Shown here: positions 1-6,765 of the stretch, one piece after another
Position numbering within the stretch: the first letter of the stretch is position 1
How the letters are laid out: every line of letters starts with the position of its first letter
Source of the DNA: a virus
Reading direction: 5' to 3' (one strand)
DNA length: 64,000 nt
Virus record (IMG/VR): IMGVR_UViG_3300010373_000002
Span: 49,402 to 113,401 of that record
The notes under the pieces: generated by a model
What the model was told of the DNA's origin: nothing
What the model saw: only the letters and a program-made list of their open reading frames with translations
The model's database searches: none
Program-made: the position numbers and the translations under genes

Positions 1-1
1 C

Positions 2-682
2 CAGATCGAACTCAAGCCGAACATCTTGAGCGGTTACACGGTCGCCTCGAAGAATTTGGTCGAAGATTCGCCGGAGACGGTGGGCGCGATCTTGAGCGAG
101 TTGATCTCTCAGACCGCCGCGTTCTACATCGACTACGCGATCCTCTTCGGCTCGGGCGCGAACCAGCCGCTCGGCGTCTTCAACGCTCCGGCGACGATCA
201 GCGTCAACCGGGCGGGGACGGCCAACGGCAACTACAACACCGACTTGACCGCGATGAACGCCAAGATGCTCCGCTCCAAGGGCAAGTCTTCGCCGTTCTG
301 GATCACGTCTCCCTCGGTCGAACAACTCATCTTGGAGATGACCGACTCGACCGGCCGCTTGATCTTCCTGCCCAACTTCCCGAACCCGACCGGCGGCCAG
401 GTTCAGTCGAACTACGGCGATCGGCTCTACAAGTACCCGTACATCGTCTCGCAACTCGCCGCTTCGGCCGCGACCGCAGGCGACTTGTTCCTCTTGGACT
501 TGGACAAATACTTCCTCGGTATGCGCAAGCAGCTTGAGGTTCAAGTGTCCGATCAGGTCAACTTCCTGAGCTACCAACTCGTGTGGCGGTTCATCCTCCG
601 TTGCGACGGCAAGCCGTGGCTCAACACCAGCTTAACCTTGCAGAACGGCGACGTCGTTTCCCCGTTCGTCTACCGCAATTGA
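2..682 (+). CDS. HK97-type major capsid protein, C-terminal part
   Basis: Builds the icosahedral head shell. The frame is open from base 2 with no start in the window, so the gene is cut by the window edge; the TTG at 26 is internal. About 226 residues remain, against roughly 300-400 for the whole family. Family signs are the E-loop/P-domain style text NLVEDSPETVGAILSELI followed by DYAILFGSGANQPLGVFN, where HK97-fold capsids have a 'G.G...P.GI' turn, and a strand-rich C-terminus. A short hairpin (695-718) follows the stop. Family assignment is by recognition, not alignment. Confidence 0.85.
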   Translation, partial: QIELKPNILSGYTVASKNLVEDSPETVGAILSELISQTAAFYIDYAILFGSGANQPLGVFNAPATISVNRAGTANGNYNTDLTAMNAKMLRSKGKSSPFWITSPSVEQLILEMTDSTGRLIFLPNFPNPTGGQVQSNYGDRLYKYPYIVSQLAASAATAGDLFLLDLDKYFLGMRKQLEVQVSDQVNFLSYQLVWRFILRCDGKPWLNTSLTLQNGDVVSPFVYRN

Positions 683-694
683 TCCGCACTTCAA

Positions 695-725
695 ACCCCG
701 TTCCATTCGGCTCGGGGTCTCTATT
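695..725 (+). terminator. Hairpin after the capsid gene (weak terminator)
   Basis: ACCCCG at 695-700 pairs with CGGGGT at 713-718 around a 12-nt loop and is followed by CTCTATTC. The T tract is poor, so it may attenuate rather than stop transcription between the capsid gene and the next gene. Confidence 0.4.
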
Positions 726-756
726 CATATATTCATTTTTGGGAGATGATTAAGCA

Positions 757-1227
757 ATGCCCGCCACTCTGCAACTGCGGATCACCGATCGGATGGCTTG
801 CGTCGGCAATGTCCTGGCGCAAAGCGTCACCACGATCCAATCGACCGACGCGATCAACTTGGGCCTCTGGAACCGGGTTCTGTTCGTCGTCAGCGTCGGA
901 GCCATCGGGGCCAGCGCCACGGTGACGTTCACGGTCACTTCGTCCACGACTTCCGGCGGCAGCTATACGGCGCTGACCGGCGTCAATATCGGCAACGATA
1001 CGACCGGCACGCACGTCTGGCTGGTCGAAGTCGATACCCAAGCCGTCTACAACGCGCTTAACCTCGCCAACGGCACGGATATCTTCATTAAAGGCAACGT
1101 CACCAGCACGACCGCCGCGACTCCTTGCGCCGTCGTCGCCCTGGCCGAAGGCGGACATTACTTGCCGCCGGTCTCCAGCACCTACGGCTCGCACGTCCAA
1201 ACGCCCGTCGTGGTCTTGGGCGGTTAA
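757..1227 (+). CDS. Putative virion structural protein after the capsid gene
   Basis: A 156-residue beta-rich protein, high in Thr, Ser, Val and Gly, with no signal peptide or catalytic motif visible. GGGAGA lies about ten bases before the ATG. Its place directly after the major capsid gene and its composition suit a head decoration or other virion protein, but no family was recognised. It ends just before a strong intrinsic terminator, so capsid and this gene may form one highly expressed unit. Confidence 0.65.
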   Translation: MPATLQLRITDRMACVGNVLAQSVTTIQSTDAINLGLWNRVLFVVSVGAIGASATVTFTVTSSTTSGGSYTALTGVNIGNDTTGTHVWLVEVDTQAVYNALNLANGTDIFIKGNVTSTTAATPCAVVALAEGGHYLPPVSSTYGSHVQTPVVVLGG

Positions 1228-1238
1228 TATTGCTTCAG

Positions 1239-1280
1239 CCGCCGCCCGGCCCATTTCGCAAGCCGGGCGGCGGTTTTCTC
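1239..1280 (+). terminator. Strong Rho-independent terminator
   Basis: A perfect 12-bp stem, CCGCCGCCCGGC (1239-1250) with GCCGGGCGGCGG (1262-1273), an 11-nt loop and TTTTCTC. It separates the capsid and structural genes from the small genes that follow. Confidence 0.9.
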
Positions 1281-1301
1281 AACGACGCAAAGGAGTCCGT
1301 C

Positions 1302-1442
1302 ATGTCTTGGCTCTCAAGCGTCGTCGGTAACGGAACCGGAGTGTCGGTCTCCTTGGCCGCGCTTTCGTTAGTCCTTATTACATCATTATTTAATACTGCT
1401 TGTTTGTCTATCGTCTTATTAAAGGCGATCGGCAAAAAATGA
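1302..1442 (+). CDS. 46-aa single-pass membrane protein
   Basis: Starts MSWLSSVVGN with AAAGGAG eight bases upstream. Residues about 14-41 form one hydrophobic helix, and the protein ends in a basic KAIGKK tail. Small membrane proteins in late phage regions are sometimes holin-like, but there is no lysis cassette next to it, so the role is open. Confidence 0.6.
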   Translation: MSWLSSVVGNGTGVSVSLAALSLVLITSLFNTACLSIVLLKAIGKK

Positions 1443-1459
1443 AATAAGAAAGAGAAACC

Positions 1460-1768
1460 ATGTCCGCTTTGCTCACGCACACGCTCACTCCCGAAGGTCC
1501 GGTCGGCGACAGCGCCCAAGTCGAACTCGATTACACGGTGGACGGAACCGGGGCCGCTCCCATCGTCAATCCCGTCTCCAGCCCGTTCGAGATCGACCTC
1601 GCTCCCGGCCAAGTCTTCACGGGAACCGCGTCGTTCATCTCGCCGACCGGCGTCAAGAGCGACCCGACCCCGGTCCTCTCTTTTACCGCCGTTGACGACA
1701 TCAAGCCGGCCGCGCCTTCCGATCTGAAAGTGACCGGCAAGGTAAAAAAATTGCAGGCGGCGGTCTGA
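1460..1768 (+). CDS. Small Ig/Fn3-like beta protein
   Basis: A 102-residue protein. Residues 1-80 look like one beta-sandwich (alternating hydrophobics, TVDGTGAAP, FEIDLAPGQVFTGTASF); a short AAPSDLKVTG stretch resembles the start of an Fn3 domain. It ends in a Lys-rich tail. It sits in a run of small late genes and may be a virion surface protein. Recognition is by fold impression only. Confidence 0.55.
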   Translation: MSALLTHTLTPEGPVGDSAQVELDYTVDGTGAAPIVNPVSSPFEIDLAPGQVFTGTASFISPTGVKSDPTPVLSFTAVDDIKPAAPSDLKVTGKVKKLQAAV

Positions 1769-1788
1769 AACTTTGGGTTGCTCTTGCC

Positions 1789-1992
1789 GTGTCCATCGCC
1801 ACGTCTCTTTACGAGGTTTCCCATCCCGGCGAAACCGTAACCACGCCGGACGCACCGCCGACCGCCGCCGCAGTCAAAGCGCTTGAGGACGAATTCGAGG
1901 GCTTGCTTCGCCTCAACGCCCAACTCTCCAAGGCGGCGGAGGCGGCGAAGCAAGAGAAACAACCCGTTAAAGCGACCACCGGACCTTCATAA
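1789..1992 (+). CDS. Small hypothetical protein, GTG start
   Basis: A 67-residue frame from a GTG with no clear ribosome site. The N-terminal half is extended and Pro/Thr-rich; residues 28-55 form an amphipathic, Ala/Glu-rich helix that could be a short coiled coil. It fills the gap between its neighbours without overlap. The start is uncertain. Confidence 0.45.
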   Translation: MSIATSLYEVSHPGETVTTPDAPPTAAAVKALEDEFEGLLRLNAQLSKAAEAAKQEKQPVKATTGPS

Positions 1993-2014
1993 AACGACTT
2001 ATAAAGGGAATAAG

Positions 2015-2347
2015 ATGTCACTACTCACCGACGCGCCCTCGGTTAATTTTTGCAACAACCAAATCCGGCCGTTTTGCGACGTCTACGGCAAGGCAATCCA
2101 AGCGGCGATGCTCTTGGACGCCCAGTGGAACGCCAAAGGTCTTTCGGTTTCCATCCCCAACGACGCCGCCGTGATCATCGCGGACGGTTCTCAGGCCGGA
2201 GCCTTGCCCCAACCGGACGGGCGCACCTCGATCACCGGGGCCGACGTTCACAACGTCATGCTCGACGCCGAGGCTTTGATCGCGAACGTGCAAGCGAATC
2301 AAGGCTTGATCCAATCGCAAATCGTCAAGCCCGCCGTGAATATCTGA
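2015..2347 (+). CDS. Hypothetical late-region protein
   Basis: A 110-residue protein beginning MSLLTDAPSVNF, with AAAGGGAA eight bases before the ATG, which is why this internal ATG is preferred to the longer frame from 1883. It has no membrane segment or motif. The C-terminus is helical (DAEALIANVQANQGLIQ). It is the last + strand gene before a short leftward gene. Confidence 0.6.
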   Translation: MSLLTDAPSVNFCNNQIRPFCDVYGKAIQAAMLLDAQWNAKGLSVSIPNDAAVIIADGSQAGALPQPDGRTSITGADVHNVMLDAEALIANVQANQGLIQSQIVKPAVNI

Positions 2348-2351
2348 AGTC

Positions 2352-2516
2352 TCAAGTCTCGACCAAATAAGCCGTCAAGAAAAACAGCGAGACGATCGCC
2401 GCCGCCGAGCCGACAAGCAGCGGAGTCGCCCGCTCGAATACCGCGCCCGCCGCTCCCAATAAAAGCAATCCGGCGAAGCAGAAAACCGGAATCAAATCGA
2501 ATGCTTTTGATCTCAT
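2352..2516 (-). CDS. 54-aa two-helix membrane protein on the opposite strand
   Basis: Read from 2516 leftward: MRSKAFDLIPVFCFAGLLLL and on to ...TAYLVET, then TGA. Two hydrophobic helices (about 8-27 and 33-51) are separated by the polar turn FERATP. AAAAGGA lies seven bases before the ATG. No competing + strand gene covers 2348-2595, so this is the only sensible reading of the gap. It is the only leftward gene in the late region. Function unknown. Confidence 0.6.
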   Translation of the reverse strand: MRSKAFDLIPVFCFAGLLLLGAAGAVFERATPLLVGSAAAIVSLFFLTAYLVET

Positions 2517-2595
2517 AAAATTATCCTTTTGTGAATCCGCCGAACACGACGACTCTTCTCCATTCTACGCGCGGAAACGGAAATAGGGACACCCC

Positions 2596-4287
2596 ATGGC
2601 CTTTAATGTCAAAGCCGCCGTCGAAGTCAACTCGTCGGGGGCCGATACCAACGGCGGCGGTTTCGACATCGGGGCCACTTTCGCGACCGACTTGGCCGCG
2701 ACCGTCGCCAATACGTCCGCTCCGGTCGTGACCGCCGCCTCTTACACCGGCGGGTTCGTCGCCGGAGACGTGGGAGCCTTTCTTTATATCGCCTCGGGAA
2801 CCAATTGGATTCCGGGATTTTATCAGATCGCCTCCGTCGCGGGCGGAGCGGCAACCCTTTCGGCCGCTTGCGCCACCGTGGCATCGCCGACCGCCGGAAC
2901 TTGGGGTCTCGATTACTCGCGATCCACGTCGCCGCGCATCTCCTACGTCGATATGGCGATCGACCCGACCACTAACACCCAATTCACTTCCTCCACTAAC
3001 GCCGTCCTGCCGAATATCGTCGGCAACTATATCAAGGTCGCCTCGGGAACCGGATTCACGGTCCAAGTCGTCGAAGTCGTCTCCGTTTCCGGCGGAAAAG
3101 CGACATGCGACAAATCGCTGGGAACCCTCTCATCGACCGGAGGACACGGCGCTCTCGGCGGGGCCTTGGCGACGATCAACGCCGGGTTTGCTCTCATCAT
3201 CGGCTCGAACCACCTTTGGATCAAGAGCGGCAACTATACGACGGCGACCACGATCTCCACGTCCGTCTCCGGCAACGATACGCTCACGACCGGGCCGACG
3301 ATGATCTCCGGCTACAAAACGGTGCGCGGCGATATCGGTTATGGGCCGCTCGGCCTGAACGCTTCGAGCAGGCCCGTCGTGACGGCCACCGCCAGTTCGT
3401 TAAACGTGATCCAGACCAGCGGTCAATTCACGATCATCGAAAATCTTGTCGTCGATTCGGTCGGCGTCACGTTCTCGGCGAACACTTGCATTACCGCCAC
3501 AGGCGCTTACACGAAAGTAAGAAACTGCCTGTTGAAAAACGGATCGAACGCAGGCGTTGCGCTCGGAGGCCAATTCCAGGCGCTTGAATACAGCGAAATC
3601 CTCGGCATGGTCGGCTCGAATCCCGCGATCAACGTCACCCAAGTCAGCACCATTGTTTACGGCTGTTCGGTCCACGACAACGCGGGCGACGGCTTCCACT
3701 CGACGAACACCGGCGACATCATTCTCAACTCCCTGTTCGCCAACAACGCGGGCGTGGGCATCAACCTGGGGACGTTCGGCGTCGGCCACTTCATCATCGG
3801 CAACACGATCGTCGGCAGCGGCTCGCACGGCATCGGCAACCCCTCGCTCGTGTTCGGCCAGTTGGTGATCCGCGACAACATCATCGCCGACAACGGCGGC
3901 TGGGGCATCTTGGCCGTATCCTCGGGAAGCGTTCCCGACGATCCCATGTGGGACGGCAACCTCTACTACAACAACACGTCGGGCGCGATCGGCAACCTTG
4001 TCTCCGGCGCTCTCAACGCGGTCCCTTACACTCATGTCTACGACGTCAATCCGGCCTCGGCCGATCCGGTCACGTCGCACACCTCGGGCACGGCCAATTT
4101 CCCCACCGATAACTTCGGCCCGGTCACGACAGCGGGACCCAAGGCGGCGACATGGCTCTCCGCGTTCCCCGGCAACACGGCCACGGCCAACTATCGCGAC
4201 ATGGGAGCCGTCCAGCATCAAGACGCGGGAAGCGGCGGTTCGCCGGGCAGACCGTTCTTCGTGCGGGGCAGCGTCATGCCGACCTAA
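2596..4287 (+). CDS. Right-handed beta-helix virion protein (tail spike/fibre-like)
   Basis: 563 residues. About 220-460 show successive short turns typical of parallel beta-helix proteins (TIIENLVVDSVG, TKVRNCLLKNGS, TIVYGCSVHDNAGDG, DIILNSLFANNAG, HFIIGNTIVGSG, LVIRDNIIADNGG), as in pectate-lyase-like folds. The N-terminal 120 residues are a separate Gly/Ala-rich strand domain, likely for attachment. The end, GSGGSPGRPFFVRGSVMPT, is flexible. Such proteins usually bind or degrade surface polysaccharide. No catalytic residues could be assigned. Confidence 0.75.
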   Translation: MAFNVKAAVEVNSSGADTNGGGFDIGATFATDLAATVANTSAPVVTAASYTGGFVAGDVGAFLYIASGTNWIPGFYQIASVAGGAATLSAACATVASPTAGTWGLDYSRSTSPRISYVDMAIDPTTNTQFTSSTNAVLPNIVGNYIKVASGTGFTVQVVEVVSVSGGKATCDKSLGTLSSTGGHGALGGALATINAGFALIIGSNHLWIKSGNYTTATTISTSVSGNDTLTTGPTMISGYKTVRGDIGYGPLGLNASSRPVVTATASSLNVIQTSGQFTIIENLVVDSVGVTFSANTCITATGAYTKVRNCLLKNGSNAGVALGGQFQALEYSEILGMVGSNPAINVTQVSTIVYGCSVHDNAGDGFHSTNTGDIILNSLFANNAGVGINLGTFGVGHFIIGNTIVGSGSHGIGNPSLVFGQLVIRDNIIADNGGWGILAVSSGSVPDDPMWDGNLYYNNTSGAIGNLVSGALNAVPYTHVYDVNPASADPVTSHTSGTANFPTDNFGPVTTAGPKAATWLSAFPGNTATANYRDMGAVQHQDAGSGGSPGRPFFVRGSVMPT

Positions 4288-4297
4288 AGGAGTTGCC

Positions 4298-4390
4298 GTG
4301 CTCGCCGATTCCATGTGGGTTCTCGGTTCCTGTTACGTCCTCGTTTTGACGCTCGTTCTATTCACGTTCGCGGCGAGAGAGGGAGACTAA
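4298..4390 (+). CDS. 30-aa membrane peptide, GTG start
   Basis: MLADSMWVLG then a single hydrophobic stretch and a short REGD tail. AAAGGAG stands at 4286-4292, six bases before the GTG, and the stop abuts the next start. It is too short for a family call. The good ribosome site and tight packing favour a real gene. Confidence 0.45.
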   Translation: MLADSMWVLGSCYVLVLTLVLFTFAAREGD

Positions 4391-4391
4391 T

Positions 4392-5282
4392 ATGTTTGTT
4401 CCCGGATGGAATCCCGACTTTCGCGATCAAGCCTTGGAGACGATGAAGACGGAAGGCGTCAAACTCTACCGCTCCGGTTTTCGAGCGACGCCCATCCCCA
4501 AGGCGATGTCTTTGTCATCGAAGATGATAAGATATGCAAACCAATTATCCGCAGGAACGTGCTGGGTCCACGGTCCTATTCAGGCGGTTGAAACGACCGG
4601 CAATCGTTTCGGCTTGGACGTCTTCCCGATCTGTCGGCGATTAGTCGGCTGGATCGGCAAACAGTTGGAAGGCGACGACGGCAATCCATCGGACGGCGGC
4701 AGCGGTTATGACGCCTTTATGGCGATGACTCGTAGGTTCGGCGGCGTCGCTCACGAATCGCTCTGTCCGTACACCGACAACGAAACGATCCTCGGCAAAA
4801 AGCCGCCCAAGAAAGCGTTCGAGGACGCCAAGGATCATTGGCTGGACACGATCGTTCGCGTCGAGAACTTGGACGACGCGAAACAGTGGATCGCACGCGG
4901 TCACGCGGTCGCGATCGGCTCGTGGTGGCCGACCGACTGGCAGGAACCGGACGCGATCAAGCGGTATGTCGGCGACGGCGAGTACGGCCACGAAAGATGC
5001 TTGGTAGGCTATGCCGAGGCGGGCGTGTTCGACCGGCACGAATACTTCGAAGAGATCAACTCTTGGGGCCTCGTTTACGATCCGTTGCCTACCGATCTCG
5101 CCGCCAAGGTTCCCGGCTACAAGTCGTGGACGCCCGATAAATCGGCCGGATTTTGGGTCCAAAGGGAATGCGAGGAAGAGATCACCGAAGGCAAGGGAAA
5201 CGCCGAATTCTCGACGATGACGAATCTGGACAATTTCAAACCTTTGGGCGAGGAAGTCTTCGAAATCATGGGAGCGTACTAA
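4392..5282 (+). CDS. Papain-like (C1 family) cysteine peptidase 1
   Basis: A 296-residue peptidase of the papain fold. The catalytic Cys is C57 in NQLSAGTCWVHG (papain has Q...CW), the His is H200 in YGHERCLVGY, and the Asn is N223 in EINSWG, in the right order and spacing. There is no signal peptide or propeptide. It is the first of two papain-like genes within 2.5 kb of tail fibre genes, which suggests a virion-associated protease that attacks a proteinaceous surface or processes a fibre. Substrate unknown. Confidence 0.8.
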   Translation: MFVPGWNPDFRDQALETMKTEGVKLYRSGFRATPIPKAMSLSSKMIRYANQLSAGTCWVHGPIQAVETTGNRFGLDVFPICRRLVGWIGKQLEGDDGNPSDGGSGYDAFMAMTRRFGGVAHESLCPYTDNETILGKKPPKKAFEDAKDHWLDTIVRVENLDDAKQWIARGHAVAIGSWWPTDWQEPDAIKRYVGDGEYGHERCLVGYAEAGVFDRHEYFEEINSWGLVYDPLPTDLAAKVPGYKSWTPDKSAGFWVQRECEEEITEGKGNAEFSTMTNLDNFKPLGEEVFEIMGAY

Positions 5283-5879
5283 GTGAAACTTCTCATTCTC
5301 TTGGCCGCGATCCTCGGACTAGGGGCCGGCCCTAAGACTCCGGTCTCGGGCACGATCCACGTCACTCAAATCTACTCCGACATGGCGACGACGCGGAACT
5401 CGGTGGACCTGCAAATCGACAAGCCGACCCGCCGCTCGCTCGCCGCCGGCCAATGTATCTTTCGCGGTCTGACTATTTCCGACCCCTTGGTGACGAGTCT
5501 CGGCTATCAACCGACGATCCAGAACACTTTGATTCCCTTGGTCGTGTTTCAGGATAACTCGGGAGCTATCCTCGGGGCGATCCACGATCCCACTCCGGCT
5601 CAAGTCGTCGCTTATGTCGCCGGATTGCGGGCGATCACTCCGACGCCGACTCCCAACCCGACACCCACGCCGCCGCCGACTCCCGTTCCTCCTCCCGTGC
5701 CGCCGCCGATTCCGCCTCCGGTCCCGACGCCGACGCCGACGCCTCCGCCTAGTCCCTCGCCTTCTCCGTCGCCTTGCGTGATTTACGTGTACGTGACCGT
5801 GAACGTCAACATGGCCGCCGCTCAAGCTCCGACCTATTATCCTACTCCGACTCTTTATTATGTTCCGTGGTATAGATAA
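5283..5879 (+). CDS. Proline-rich exported protein
   Basis: 198 residues from a GTG one base after the previous stop. The first 16 residues (MKLLILLAAILGLGAG) form a signal peptide without a lipobox Cys. Residues 20-115 are a small mixed domain with two Cys; 118-165 are a Pro/Thr repeat tract like those crossing cell walls; the end is Tyr-rich (PTYYPTPTLYYVPWY). Between two cysteine peptidases, it may be an exported partner of them, but this is inference. Confidence 0.65.
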   Translation: MKLLILLAAILGLGAGPKTPVSGTIHVTQIYSDMATTRNSVDLQIDKPTRRSLAAGQCIFRGLTISDPLVTSLGYQPTIQNTLIPLVVFQDNSGAILGAIHDPTPAQVVAYVAGLRAITPTPTPNPTPTPPPTPVPPPVPPPIPPPVPTPTPTPPPSPSPSPSPCVIYVYVTVNVNMAAAQAPTYYPTPTLYYVPWYR

Positions 5880-5892
5880 CATAGGAAGTATT

Positions 5893-6711
5893 ATGTTTTA
5901 CATATCATCGGATACATCTCAAGTAAAACCGACCCCGAGCATCTACGCCGGCGGCAATTGGCGGTCGCTCTCTCGGAAAGTCTCGAAACATCAGAAACCG
6001 TGCCGCCATTTCGTCGCCGACCCGGCAACCGTTCTTCCCGCGTCGATCGACTTGGACGTGCTTAACGCGCCCATCTTGGATCAAAGCCAATACGGCTCGT
6101 GCGGCGGTTGGTCCACTGCAGGGGCCTTGATGCTCGCCAGGAACCTTGCAGGCCAAGACGCCGAGGAATTGTCGGGTAGTTATATCTACTCGTATACCAA
6201 CGGCGGCGTCGATCAAGGCTCGGCGATTTCGGACGACGTGGACGCGGCGACGACATACGGAACCTGTAGCGATTCGCTTTGCACCGCCGACATGATCTAC
6301 CGCTATCAGATTCCCGCCGGAGCCGACACGCAAGCGAAACGGTTCCGCATCGGCGACTCTTTGGCGCTCACCGACTCCACGCTGTTCCAAGCGGCCCTGG
6401 CGGCGGGGCGACCGATCGTCTGCGGTATCGAGGCCGGGCCTGACTTCTCGAACCTGGATGCAGAAGGCGTGCCGCCGGTCTCTCAAGGTCAAGGAAACCA
6501 CGCGGTCTGCCTGGTCGGCTACTTGACGCTTCCCTCGGGCCGATTCGCCTTCAAGATGCGGAACAGTTGGGGAGCGGATTGGGGCGTGAACGGCTACTGC
6601 TACTGCTTGCCGCAACACTTCTCCTCGGCCGATCAATCCGACTCAAGAGCGATCGTCTCGGCCTTGGACGATCCCCAAGATTCCTCGATACCTCCAGTCG
6701 TGTCCGCCTGA
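5893..6711 (+). CDS. Papain-like (C1 family) cysteine peptidase 2
   Basis: 272 residues from the ATG at 5893, chosen for its AGGAAGT site; a longer frame from 5860 overlaps the previous gene. The catalytic Cys is C70 in ILDQSQYGSCGGWS, matching the bacterial C1 pattern 'DQG..GSC', followed by a His in QGNHAVCLVGY and an Asn in KMRNSWGADWG. An N-terminal 55 residues could act as a propeptide or targeting part. It is not a copy of the peptidase at 4392: similarity is limited to the active-site motifs. Confidence 0.8.
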   Translation: MFYISSDTSQVKPTPSIYAGGNWRSLSRKVSKHQKPCRHFVADPATVLPASIDLDVLNAPILDQSQYGSCGGWSTAGALMLARNLAGQDAEELSGSYIYSYTNGGVDQGSAISDDVDAATTYGTCSDSLCTADMIYRYQIPAGADTQAKRFRIGDSLALTDSTLFQAALAAGRPIVCGIEAGPDFSNLDAEGVPPVSQGQGNHAVCLVGYLTLPSGRFAFKMRNSWGADWGVNGYCYCLPQHFSSADQSDSRAIVSALDDPQDSSIPPVVSA

Positions 6712-6765
6712 TATTCGCCAATTCGCATCTCTCTGAACTCGCGCAAAGCGAGAGCGAGCGCAACC

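Noticed and set aside
3400-4314. 304-aa leftward open frame
   Set aside because: It lies inside the beta-helix gene and has the same Arg/Val/Asp-rich shadow composition.
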